A DNA stretch of 64,000 nt. Source: Ulva prolifera. Taxonomy: Eukaryota; Chlorophyta; Ulvophyceae; Ulvales; Ulvaceae. The stretch covers positions 6,944,924-7,008,923 of the forward strand of contig CM041198.1 in the NCBI GenBank assembly GCA_023078555.1, read 5' to 3'. Positions 22,848 to 34,589 of the stretch are shown one piece after another. The notes under the pieces are model-generated. The model saw only the letters and a list, made by a program, of their open reading frames with translations. It searched no databases and had not been told where the DNA came from. Both the position numbers and the translations under genes were made by a program. How positions within the stretch are numbered: the stretch's first letter is position 1; each line of letters opens with the position of its first letter.

Positions 22848-24699
22848 ATGCCGTTGCATGGCCGTCGCAAGAACAAATCTAAGAGCGGACAAAAGAAAGG
22901 TGCACCCCTGAGAAGTCGCCCATTGCATGCCCTTTCATGCCATCTGGAACAGGCACGTGCACGTATCGTCGAGCATCTTCATGCGCCACTTGTACATGCT
23001 GTGGCACGCTTCACAAAAAGGAGCATCGCAGCGTCTTCCTCCAACATGGAATGCATTGGCTCGTGCTTTCATCTGCACACAAGCAGAGTTGTCTTGATGA
23101 ACTTGGCAGGGTCCGCCAAAGCATTTTGCCTTCCCGAGAGGATGCGATTGACGTGTGCTGATGTACAGGTACTTATACTCAAAAAACACAGGGGCCGGAC
23201 AAGCCAGGCAACACAACACAATCCAATGTCAAGCGCGTGGTCCTGGTCGGCTCGACTGGTGCAGGCAAGTCCAGCATGGCAAATTTGTTGGCGGGACAGG
23301 TGTACTGGGATGAAGGTCCTTTTACAGTAAGCAACGAAGCAATTTCGTGCACCCAAGAGATCAGAACTCACACACATGAGACCAAGCGGGGAGATCTTGA
23401 GGTTGTTGACACGCCAGGCCTGGGAGATCGTCCAGCCCGAAAACAAGAAGAGAGCAATGAGGAGTACTGGGATCGCGCAAAAATTCGCAGCACTACATAC
23501 TTCACAAATATCTCACGCGAGCTTCACCAGACGGGCGGACTGGTGTTGTACGTGCACAAGATCGATCGTGGAGCGAATTACAACCATGTGAAAGCGCTTG
23601 ACCTGGTCCTCAACGGGGCCTTCGTAACATGCGCAGGGCTCATCGTCACAGGTGTGTCAAACGCGTCTCAACTTTGTCTTGTCCACGAGCTCCCAACAGG
23701 TTGTGGTGTATGTCGACAATGATCACTCTCTCGACGCAAATGAGATCACCGTCCATCGCAAGGGTAGCTTTTTGTCAAGCATGTTGGCTTCAAGCCATGT
23801 ATATCCATCTGTTCTAGATCTAGAAGGGCAGTGAATGCTCTGTGGCAAGTGATGTATGCGAGTGCAACATCAGCTCAAAGGGTGGGACCGTACATGTAAG
23901 CAGTGTTATGTATGTACTTGTGCACAGCTGTGTGAGACTGACGTGCTGTCTCCGGATGGCATGCACATGTATAATAGCTCAGTCACTGTCATGGTGCCAG
24001 CTTGATTAATGCTATGTTGTAGGTGGCTTCAGTGTGCGCAGTATTCTAGACTACAACAACATCCAAGGGAGCGGCACGGAAGCAAATCAGATGCGATTAG
24101 AAGCTGTGCAAAAGTATGAGGTTGAGCTTGAAAAGCTCCGGCGAGATGTGGAGAAGAAAGGTCAAGTGAGCTTTGCATTTGTACATGGGGTGGACGGTCG
24201 CGCCATGCCCGGCCATCCTGCGCACACGGGCAGCTTGCTGCCTAGGATCCAATATCATGGGCAACATGGCGTTGAACCACAAGTAGCCATAGAGTGGCAG
24301 AAGTTGCTGGACGAAGGAATCACTGAGGTCAAGGCTGCCCGCGCAGCGGAGGCAAATGTGAGAAGTGCTGATGATGCCATTGCTGACAAGAAACGCGAGA
24401 ATGATTGGCTTGAAGCTCAGATCAAGAACTGCAACACCACCATGTGTACAGCAGGTTGCGTTGCTGCATGTGAACTTTGGCTGTGGGTGGTGGGTTTTCC
24501 TGGTCTTGGAGCTGGGGTGGCTGTGTCGATGACTGTATCATCGCAGTGGGCAAAAACCGCATACCAGCACAAGAGAGCGCAGAACGAGCAACACATCGCA
24601 AAGCTGAGAGAGAGCAAGATAGCTTGGGAGACGAGCAAGTCTGCAGACGAGCTGCATCAAGAAGCTGAAGCGATGAAGCGCCTTGTCTACTGTCATTGA
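22848..24699 (+). CDS. AIG1/IAN-type GTPase A2 (4 exons)
   Basis: Copy-2 version of gene A1. By the same model the exons are 22848-22899, 22953-23110, 23192-23651 and 24023-24699. A six-base in-frame duplication near the start of exon 2 adds two codons relative to A1. P-loop GSTGAGKSS, G3 box DTPGLGD, Cys-rich exon 2 and the C-terminal hydrophobic segment are all kept. Many residues differ from A1, for example THTHETKRGDLEVV against THTHKTAPGELEIV after the G1 region. Nearly all exon differences I counted by hand change the amino acid. No frameshift or stop has accumulated, so the gene looks intact. Confidence 0.75.
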
Positions 24700-26035
24700 C
24701 CGTGGCAGATATCATATGAGCTCAGTTGAGGTGGCACATGGCACGGGTGGAAGGAGATGATCGGTTCCATTGATTCTATAGCTTGCATAGCAATTTGTTC
24801 GCGGTGCAGTGTTGTGGGACGCTTGATTGAGCAAAATACACTGGTTACACAGCCACGCTAGCGGTCCACTAATCCGCCAGCGCCTAGCACACAGCCTGGA
24901 CTCGTCTATAAGGCTGTATGGCCATGTGTCACGGGTGGGCCAAGTAAGGGCCTATCGCAAGCTTTGGAATCCGCAGCCTTTTGATCTGGTTTGTTTTTAA
25001 ATGGTATCTAGTGAATTATTCTCATGGATCATATGCCTGTTAAGACAAGCTAAGGTGTACAGACTCAATCGCACCTGTCCCGGCATCAAACTCCGACTTT
25101 GTCCTTGTTGTAACACATACACACTCACATTCATGCATGGATGAGGTGCAGCTCTGCAACAGAACTAAGGCATGGCCAGTGACACACACGTTTCCGCCGT
25201 GAGGCAGGAGGGTGCGTAATGATGCGGGTGTGTGCATGCTTGAGGGTTTGTGGTGGATTTTTTTACCTGTGCGGGTATACTACACGGCCAAAGGTGATGA
25301 GGCCAGCAGCACCGCCAGCGCAACGGACAAGCACGCCAGAGCTACCAGTGCATCCCGTTGACAACAAGTCCTACCCACGCCGAACTCGGCCCGGGGACAG
25401 GTACCCTGGCAGAGCATGGCAGACGCCGCACACGGACACGCATGCGCGTGTGTGGCTACGCAGCCGGCAATTGTGGTGCCCATTTATGTGTCCCGCGGTG
25501 CTACCTGCCTCTCTGATTTCGTCCTTGTAACACACGTTCCTCCCACCTTGAAAATTGACCTGTGAAGCCGGCGATACTTGGAGCCTTCATGCAGGCCGTT
25601 GACATCAACAACATACACGCTCAGATTGCTAGCAGCGGTGTCCACACTTGCCGAAACGGACACTCTGCAAGGTTTAAGGAGACGGTTACGTGAAAGTGGA
25701 CTTTCATCCCAAGGCAGGGACTGGCACCCGACGTGAAAGCTAGCTAGTTGACAAAGCAGTGCTGAATCATAAGGTGAGCCCCGGCGATCGTATGGCAAAG
25801 CAAACAAACACTTTCAGCCAAACTAGCGACGTCACTCAACTCCACAGATTGAGCCCAACTGCAGCAAGGCACGAGGAATTGGACTCTAGCTATAGAGCTG
25901 CAATGCATACATCACAATCTCCCACAGCCACCCAGGTCCATGTCCATGTGTAAGCATGAGAAGGAGCGGCTACACAATCCCGGTGGACAGCAGCCTCCAG
26001 CGCCAAGCAAGTGCTGTAGCCTACACCGCGTATGT

Positions 26036-26036
<1 letters not shown>

Positions 26037-26075
<39 letters not shown>
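26037..26075 (+). repeat. Poly-C tract (copy 2)
   Basis: A run of about 39 C, the counterpart of 7530-7567, immediately before the LINE insertion site. Confidence 0.95.
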
Positions 26076-26095
26076 ATCGCAGCCTACGTACCCCA

Positions 26096-26706
26096 GCTAT
26101 TTACAAAAGAGTGAACGGGAGAAAACAAACACTGAAACCGAATCTCATCCGAATCAACTGCAACATACACTAACACACACACGAACACTACAACCGCACT
26201 CACAACTCAGTCCGGCAGGATCGCGTCCTCCAGGCCCGCATCATATCGCAACCCTTGCTCCCGAGAGATGACAAGCCCAGACTTCCGATACATATCCGCA
26301 TTGCCGCGCTGCAATGACACCGACAACACCCGCAACGCCCACTGGACAAACGCGCCTTTGGAGATGCGCCCACTGGCAGCGGCCACATCCCCCAACTGAC
26401 CGACGAACCTCACGGCAGCCTTGCCCATGAAGCCACACGATTCGACCGCAAACGGAACAAACCGGAACGCGGCATGGTCAGGCACGTCCCGCCGGAAGCG
26501 GTCCCGCTTCCTGTCCTCCGCCCGCTCCGCCGTCGCACCCGTCTCCCGCGCCGCAGCGGCCACGTACGAGGCCGCCGGCGCATGCGTGACCACGACGTCC
26601 ACGGCCGCCATCTCCAGGCGCGGCATGACCACGACGACGTCCCCGCGGCGATTCAGCTCAACACCCGCGCCCCTCGCGAGGGCACGGTAGAGCGGCTCCA
26701 GCGGCT
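26096..26706 (-). mobile_element. 5'-truncated LINE (non-LTR retrotransposon) insertion
   Basis: A 611-bp insertion found only in module copy 2. It is flanked by a 13-bp target duplication, CCTACGTACCCCA, at 26083-26095 and 26707-26719; copy 1 has a single copy at 7582-7594. Read on the minus strand it starts inside the C-terminal part of a reverse-transcriptase polyprotein, continues through a stop at about 26207 and a short 3'-UTR, and ends CACTCTTTTGTAAATAGC. The long duplication, 5' truncation and fixed 3' end fit target-primed reverse transcription. Confidence 0.85.
26207..26705 (-). pseudogene. C-terminal end of LINE ORF2 (truncated)
   Basis: The frame is open from the truncated 5' end of the insertion to the stop. 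It contains the hallmarks of the region after the RT domain in algal and plant L1-like ORF2 proteins: a GDVVVVMPRLEMAAVDVVVTHP-like block (here ending THAP), FVPFAVESCGFMGKAAVRF, then GRISKGAFVQWALRVLSV and QRGNADMYRKS. The endonuclease and the catalytic RT core are missing because of 5' truncation. The base composition is richer in GC than the flanks, consistent with a transposon-derived segment. It cannot encode a working enzyme. Confidence 0.75.
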
Positions 26707-28901
26707 CCTACGTACCCCATATACGTAGTTCGTACACAGACCTCTCAAAGTGATTTTGGCCAATCTCATACGTATCGTACGGTGGACGCCGACACCTAGG
26801 GCAATCGAACCTGTGCTGCGATCGAACCTGTGCTGCGATCCCGGACCCAGACGGCCGAGGTACACTTACCCAAAGCCATGCATCCGGCATTCACCCTGCG
26901 TGATGGGCCGAGCATGGCAGCTTGAGCCATGGCCGAGGGCAACGGGTCTGAGCGGGGTGGGATCTGTCCACCGCTGTAGGCTGTAGGCTGTATGCGTAGG
27001 CGTAGCCGTAGGCGGTGTGCGGATGTGGGTATGTGAGGCACTGACTTGTGCATGCTGCTGAGCCTGGAGGCTGCCATGTCAGGGTTCCGTGTCAATCGGC
27101 AGCTGGACGCAGATGGGTGGCTTACATCGGAGGGTTGGATAGGTCTGCATTTCCACGTCGCAGTACTTAATTGCGGTGTACATTGCCTCCCGGACTTATC
27201 CCAGTGCCACGGCGTGACAGCTCGTACACCGGCCGGTACCAGATTCGCGATGTCCTCGCGATCGAGAGGCATGCATATGTAATCGCCCGTCCGGCTGGCG
27301 CCTCCAAGATCAGCTACATCAGCGGAGCGCTTCTGCCACTGCTTTTCATTGCACACTCGCAGACATACACGAACACTACACACACACGAACACTACAACC
27401 GCACTCACAACTCAGTCCGGCAGGATCGCGTCCTCCAGGCCCGCATCATATCGCATCCGGAGATAGCGCTTGACATGTGCAGCCGTGCAGCTGGTGACGC
27501 AGCACAAGGCCTTGCAAGGCCTTCACACCAAGCCCAGCGGGCAACGGCCGCGAAGTTTCCGAATATCTGTACGAAGCAGCTTGAGGCTGCCCAAATACGG
27601 GGCGTGTCACAACGATCGGCTCACAGTGATCGGCATGCATACTTGTAGTCAGCGCGTGCAGCGCGGTTGTTGTTCGGGTTCGACACACCACTCTACGATT
27701 CTCGTCCATCAAAGAGGACTTCCCAGCATTTATATCAGGCTTCCCAAGATCATCTTAGCGTGGCGCGCATGTCGTTAACCAGGCTGATCACGCGAGTGCA
27801 TGTACACGGCCTGCTCGCCCGAACCTGCACACCAGGCTGCATGCCAGGTACACAAGGAGATCGCAGAAGTTCCTCCACTACTGTTAACATCACTGCTGTC
27901 AACTTCTTGGCGGACGGCTGCCGTAGCTCTTGCCGCGACGACCTGCATCGACACCGGCGCATGAAGCCACAAAGCCAGCGCTGTGTATGACTGCACACGC
28001 ACGCGCACACCACAGCGACTGCAAGGTGCGTGTGAGACTCGATTCTGTACGTTTCGGACATGTTTCTGCCAATCGTGTACTTACTTTTGCGTGCTTGAAC
28101 GAGCTGTCCCAGCGGTGCAACGCGTTGGAACAGCTCATCCTGGTTATCGTGACCGAGCAGCGTGACGGCGATGTCCTTTTCAAAGTTGTGGCGGATGAGA
28201 TTCGGTTTCGGTGTTTGTCTTCCTCCGTGCACTCTTTTGTAAATGCAAAAGTAGAGTGGATGTGGCTTGACTTTGCCAGAACTGCAGACATTCACAACTC
28301 CGAATGAAGGAGTTTACTTGTGATATTATTGTCTCATAGCACTATGCAGGCTTCTGTAACGCCTAGCTAGCGTAGTACTAGCATAGAAGAAGCCGGATCA
28401 AAGAAACACAGCACAAAAATGTCTGCCACATCAGCGTTCTCCTACACAGCCACACAGCAGCATCACACTGTCCTTGAGCCTCAGCAGCAGCACCACACGC
28501 GCACCTCAATCCAGCAGGGCAGGTACATAGTGATATGATTCGAGGACTTAGGCGTTGCTCTGCCGCGGCGGTCGGTGACCTCGAATGGCATGGCGTAGAT
28601 ATGAACACAAACACACCAACACACCTCGGCGTTGCAGTCTGCATTTCGCGATCGCACGCACATGTGAAGTGATGCAGGAAATTGGTGACATCAAGTTCCT
28701 GAATATGCTGCACTAGGGCGACTCGGATTTTTGTGTGTTACGCTGCTATGGTGTGGCTATACTTGTGGAAGCTGTGTTGAAAGAGCTTCCGGTGCTGTAC
28801 ATTGCATCCATCCAGCCCCGGTCACATTCTTTTTCAACACTGATGCGAGTGAGCATCAGCCTGGCCACATCAGTGTAGGTATCTGAAGAGCTGAGTACAT
28901 A

Positions 28902-30831
28902 ATGCTGCCAAACATGCATGCCCGCCGGCGGCGGGCAGAAGACAAGCAAGGTGTGCACCTACTGAGTTGCACTGGGGGCGGCATGTCTGAACAGGAATGC
29001 AAAGCCAAGCAGCGTGTTGCTCCGATCTCCTATGCTCCGATTACACATGCTTCACTGTGCTATGATCGATGGACTGTTATGCAATTTGTCCAACATGTAG
29101 CTCCGCGGCATGCATGTGAAATTGCATGTGAAACTGCATGTGAAACTGCGCGCAAGTCGACCGTGATCAGATATCTTCAGCTCGTGCACAAGCCGCCTGC
29201 ACCTGCGCGGTGTGCTTTCGCTGCGCATGCGAGACCTCCGCAACGCGCGCGAGATGCCGCGCGAAGGAGCTGCTGTTCTCGGATGAAGAGATCAATCGGA
29301 TGGATTTGGCTAGGTTTGCCAGAAGCATTTGGTGAACCCAAGATCATCTGATTCGAATTTGCCGGTGTACAGGTACAAGCGACGCGCCACCCTCCACGGT
29401 CAAGCGTGTGGTCCTGGTCGGCTCGACTGGTGCAGGCAAGTCCAGCATGGCAAATTTGTTGATGGGCGAGACGTACTGGGATGAAGGTCCATTCACAGTC
29501 AGCAACAGCGCACATGCATGCACATTTAGGATCGAGACTCACACTCATGAAACAGAACGTGGAGGAATTGAGATCGTTGACACGCCAGGGCTAGGAGATT
29601 TTCCACTTCGAGAGGAGGGAGAGAGCGATGAGGACTACAAGGCACGTGCAGACGAACGCAGCACTGAGTATTTCAAAGACATCTCGCGGGAGCTTCACGA
29701 CGGGGGCGGGCTTGTGCTGTATGTGCACAAGGTCGGTCGAGGAGCTAATTACCATCATGTCAAAGCGCTTAACCGTGTCCTCCACAATGCCTTTGTGTCA
29801 TGCGCGGGGCTCATCATCACAGGTGTGTCCGAGCAGCGTACATCACGATGGCAGCCTTGGCTGCCCTGATCTTGCCGGGCCAGTGCATGCGTGTGTGCCT
29901 TCTCCAGGGTGAGAGTGTGTGTGTGGGAGCTGGTTGGGCAGAGTTTGCTGTGTGGTGTTTGCCGTGTTGCAATGGCTATGGTGGCCATGTTTCTTTGCCG
30001 CCTCCATAATGCCGCATCGCCACAGCACTGCTTATTCACCTCCATGCACTGGAACAGAATGCAGACTCGGCACCGAAGTGATCGAAGCACTTTGCTGCGT
30101 TGTGAGCTTTGTGTTGAGAAAGACTTCATGACTGCGCCATGTACACTTGTGCAGGTGGCTTCAAACCCCGCACAATTCATGACTACAACAACATCCATGG
30201 ACGCAGTGTACAAGCAGATACACAGCGCGTTGAAGCTGTGAATGAGTATGAGACGGAGCTTCAGATGCGACGGCAGGAAGTGGAGCAGGAAGCCGGCGTG
30301 CGCTTCGCGTTCGTGCATGGGGTGGACTCCAGCGCCATGGCCGGTCATCCCGCGCACACAGCCAGCCTACTGCGCAGGATTCAAGATCACCAGCACGCTG
30401 GCCTTGCCAGCGGAATAGCAATAATGTGGGAGGATCTGCTGGTGCAAGGAATCACGCAGATCGAAGACGCACGCGCACGGGAGGCGAACGTGAACGCTGC
30501 AATTGCAGCAATTACTGCCAAGCAAAGCGAAAATGATTGGTTTGATACTGAGATCAAGAAGTGCAATATCGCCCTTGCAGCAGCTCCTGTAGGTGCTGCT
30601 TGTGAGACATGGTTGTGGTTAGTGGGTCTGCCTGGTGTTGGGGCTGGGGTAACTGTGTGGGTGAGTGTCTCGTCGCAGGTTGCCAAGTCTACATACACCG
30701 CCCGGAAGGAACAAAATGAGAAAGACATAGAGGGGCTAGAAGAGAGAAAGAGAGCTTGCCAGACCGGATCATCTGTAGAAGAGCTGCGCGTTGAAGCTGA
30801 AAATTTGAGAAGCCTTGTCTACCGTCGATAA
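28902..30831 (+). CDS. AIG1/IAN-type GTPase B2 (4 exons)
   Basis: Copy-2 version of B1. Exons by the same model are 28902-28950, 29181-29313, 29380-29822 and 30155-30831, giving 433 residues identical to B1. It keeps the Arg-rich exon 1, the Cys-rich exon 2, the P-loop GSTGAGKSS, the DTPGLGD box, and the C-terminal coiled-coil and hydrophobic region. Introns and flanks are also nearly identical to copy 1, in contrast to the A1/A2 pair, which points to recent duplication or gene conversion of this part of the module. Confidence 0.75.
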
Positions 30832-32064
30832 TGTATATGTCCGTTGATCATGCTCAATTGTACATTATACCACTGATCAGATCAGTAGAAGTCTGGAGTG
30901 AGAGGCATCGCCGATCGGTAGAGGCTGTCCGTTGCCCCCTCTAGCCCCCGTGTGTCTGTGCTTTGCCAAGTTTTTAGTGCGACTGTCAGGTGCAAAGGGA
31001 AAAGTCCGCTCCTGTCACGACAGAAACATGAGGCATGTGTATGTCATGCATTGCACCCTTTGGTCGCGCCTATGACACAACGCACAGCAGTGAAGCACGC
31101 ACCCACTCCCTGGTCTGCTCTAACAGCCTCTCCGCCCTGGTCTTTGTCACCCTGAAGAACACTGTGACACATACGCAGAACGGAGTTGGACTGCCTCTTT
31201 CGGTCCCGTAAGAACAGAAGTTGCCAATGTCGATATGAGTAAGGCTATGCAGTCTTGCATTCGTACTGCGCATCGCATGCGTGCACACAGAAATACAGAA
31301 CAACTTGCATGATACAAGCAGCCTCACACTCACCCAGTGAGGGGACGCAGCCTCCAACGCATGTCATGTTGGGCCCTACGGCCGTTGGAATGAAGCGCAT
31401 GCTTGTCACCGGCTGTTGAACGCAGCAGCGCGCGCACAAGAGACGATATCCGTACATGCCCTGACAGATCGATTGCAGGTTTTGGGAGCCCAAAATGTAC
31501 ATTCTCCGGCTCGACAATAATTGTGACAGCTCCCCTACTAGTAGTATTAGTAATTGTCACAATGCATGTGTTGTACAATGATAAATGCTGGTGGACTGCG
31601 CACAAGTGTCATGCCCGGTCAATTGGTATCCGGTGGAGAGCTAAAATTGGACTAGAGATCTAGATACAACCCTCACATATTCTGCGGGCGGTCCCTGCAG
31701 CTGCCATGCAATGAACATGCATACATACTGGGATGGCATGTCTGCTACTCCTGCCGCTATGTCCCTTGGCGGCGAAGGTCATACGGTTGCACTACAAGTT
31801 ATCTCTTCAATATTGTGCGGCGTTTGGCTCGCTTCTGGGCATGGCGGATTGCCAGCATGCTCCGTTCTGCGGGTCGGCTTGGGGTTGTACCGGCGAGGCA
31901 CACATGTCTGCATGTTGCCTTCCGTTGTCAGCGGTCGCGCGGACGAGGTTCAGCGAAGCTTTTCATCTAGATTCACGTTTCAGTGGCGCCGCTATACCCT
32001 TTTATGGCGCCCTAGCTATAGCGGCTTCGCGATGATCATGGCTTCAGCGGTCCCGCGTCCTGCT

Positions 32065-32082
32065 CACTACAAGAAAGTTGAC
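32065..32082 (+). repeat. CACTA-1 left terminal inverted repeat
   Basis: CACTACAAGAAAGTTGAC, an exact inverted match to 46083-46100. The next bases (TACCCCA against CTCCCCA) are partly conserved. Confidence 0.97.
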
Positions 32083-33910
32083 TACCCCAAGACTGCGTCT
32101 GGGGAGGTTTATGGAAAACGCTTGGGGCAGATCTGTGCCGTTGGGCGTAGCACTTGGGGCACATTAGGCCATGTATTGGGGCCAATACATGCCAAGGGCA
32201 AATGCTGTACGTGAACACAACTAGCCGGATGCTGTGTAGGTTTGGCTCGTGTTGATGCAAATAAGCACATAGAAGACATTTAAGTGGTTTTGTAAGTGTT
32301 TGGGTCGCCGGGACTTGTTGCAGTGCAGCAGTAGTAAACCGCCCCAAACGCCGCACAACTGTATGGGGCAAACACGGGCAACGTCCGTTGCACATGCGTT
32401 GCCGCCACACTACATCACGGACTTAAGGAGACTAGCAATCAAGAATTGACACGTAGATGGAGCGCAACTGTAGCGAGTTCGCACGCCTGGCAGATGATGC
32501 CCGATAGTGTGGCGAGTGCATGCTGTGTAGGATATTGGCAGCTCCCCGCATCAAAGACTGTAGTGCCCATTCCAAGACGGTAGATGACAGATGCATTGCT
32601 CTATTGTCTATTTGTGATTGGCCGCTTTGATTCGACTTGCGTATACTCGTGAACAGGTTCCTACACGAGGTCGCGTGCACACGTAAATCGCCACCTACAG
32701 ATGTCTAAGTCTGCCCCTGATGGTCAAGGGGTACAAACTGCCCTTGCCCAAGTGGCGGTTTTGTGGACATTAGGGGCAGAAACTGCCCTAACTGCAACAG
32801 GTGAGGTTTGGCATGCATTCCTAGGGGCACAAATCGTATGGACTGCCATTGCTAGGAAACGATGCTACACCGCAATGCAGGCCACGCACACCATTGCAGC
32901 TTGCATATATGCTTCCAGTTGTTTACAACTTGTTCACTATGTGGCTGCAAGTGGCTCTAGCTAGCCGAAGATTTAGTCACATGGCACTGATAAACATGCA
33001 CGCCACTACACGCCACCAACCTGGATTGCACTGCCTTGGCAGGCTGCCAGGCTGTGCAGGAGCGACCACGGGTAAGGTTGGAACATGTTGACATCCTTCA
33101 ATGTCAGACTATATGATCTTCACCCTGCCAGCCACTTATTTCTTGCCTCTACCCCGCCTGGCAATTCTCTGCATGAGATTCCTCATCAGTTAGCAAGTGT
33201 GAATCAAGGCTCAGCTCGGCTGCCGCATAGTGACAAGCACTCATAATCAGACTTACAGTCACTCGTTGCAAGTGGCCTTCAGGTGGCGAGCGCCACGTGG
33301 ACAGGCGTGCACAGTCAAACGACATTCGCCAGGAAAGCTCACATGAACTCTACTGTGAGTGAAGGGTGACATACCGCTGCACAAGGCAAGTCCATATCTG
33401 CGCCGCTTGCTCCATAATTTGCGTTTGTATGGTTGCCTGTATACATGTACGTACATGAGATCATTTAATATGAATCTTGCATTTGGGCAAAATTGTCATG
33501 TCACATCATCTAGTGGAGGGAAGAATATCAATGATCCGGCATTGGCGAGGAAACGCACCTTTGCTCGGGCGTAGTGTGTTAGCTGAGAGTGTTTGCTTCT
33601 GTGCCTTTGCAATTGCCTCTGTCTGCTTGATGCCAGCTGCTGAAGCCGCTCGCTTTTGTGATCTGGTCGTCTTACCTGTGACCGGTGGTCTTGATGGTAA
33701 GTTATTCTCACTTGCTGGTGCCTCCTGTACCTTCACATGTACACACATTGAATTAATGCTGCTGCTCGAGCTCCTAGCATGATATGTGGGCGACGCGGTA
33801 CTGACTTCTAGTGTGAAGTACAAGCCTACTGTAACACGGTGTACACGACACGATAGCAGTGAATATACCAGGAACCTGCAGGCACGCATGAATCGCCGAT
33901 GGGACAGGCG
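32083..33910. other. CACTA-1 left subterminal region
   Basis: No gene recognised. The first 150 bases hold several TTGGGGCA-like motifs (near 32104, 32154 and 32177), and GGGGCA/TGCCCT-like motifs recur near 32730-32800. The right subterminal region at about 45.9-46.08 kb has the same motif in both orientations. Clustered short subterminal repeats are the usual binding sites of CACTA accessory proteins. Confidence 0.6.
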
Positions 33911-34553
33911 TCAGAGAGGGCATACCTCTCTGATCGCTGCTTCCGCGTGAGGTGGAGCCTTGGCAGCTGCTTTGCGTCGCCATTTGTTCTCTCCTTGCAT
34001 GGCACGCTTGGCTGCTGGGTTCAGCATCGCACGCACCTGTGGGGGAGCATGCTCTTGCCTGGCAGGATCCGGAAACAGTGGCGCAGATGGTAGTGCACCA
34101 GCCACACTCTGAGGAGGAGGTTGATAAGCAGCCACAGTCTGAGTGCCCGGTGTGTGCACAGACCCGACACTGCTAATCAGCAGACTCTGCTCGAGTGTCG
34201 GAGGAATCGCTGAACCGTCTATAGTTGCAGTTGCTGCAAAAGAGTAGGGAACAGCACGAGACTGCATCTCCGCTCGGACGGCAGCCATGGCCTGGGCATA
34301 CATCTGGGCCTTAAGTTCATTGATGTCAACCCCGGAAGCAATACCTGCCGAAGTCATTGCAGCTGTATCTGCAACCCCTGGAGGAGCATTCCTATACTTG
34401 TCCAGCTGCTGCTCAGCTCTTGCATTGGGATCTGTCCTCGGCAGAGTTGAAGATCTGGGCACAGGCCTAGGCATACTCGCCGTAGCTAGCAGCCTACCTG
34501 ACGGCCTGCCATGACCACTCTTTTCAGATGCGAGAGATCCAGAGTATGTGGGG

Positions 34554-34589
<36 letters not shown>

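Larger units (their letters stand above)
24700..28901. other. Intergenic region between A2 and B2
   Basis: Counterpart of 6182-9776, with no gene recognised apart from the LINE fragment at 26096-26706. The first roughly 220 bp differ from copy 1 by several substitutions and indels; after about 24.92 kb identity becomes almost complete. It also carries the 28194-28244 LINE 3'-end relic and a poly-C tract at 26037-26075. Confidence 0.6.
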
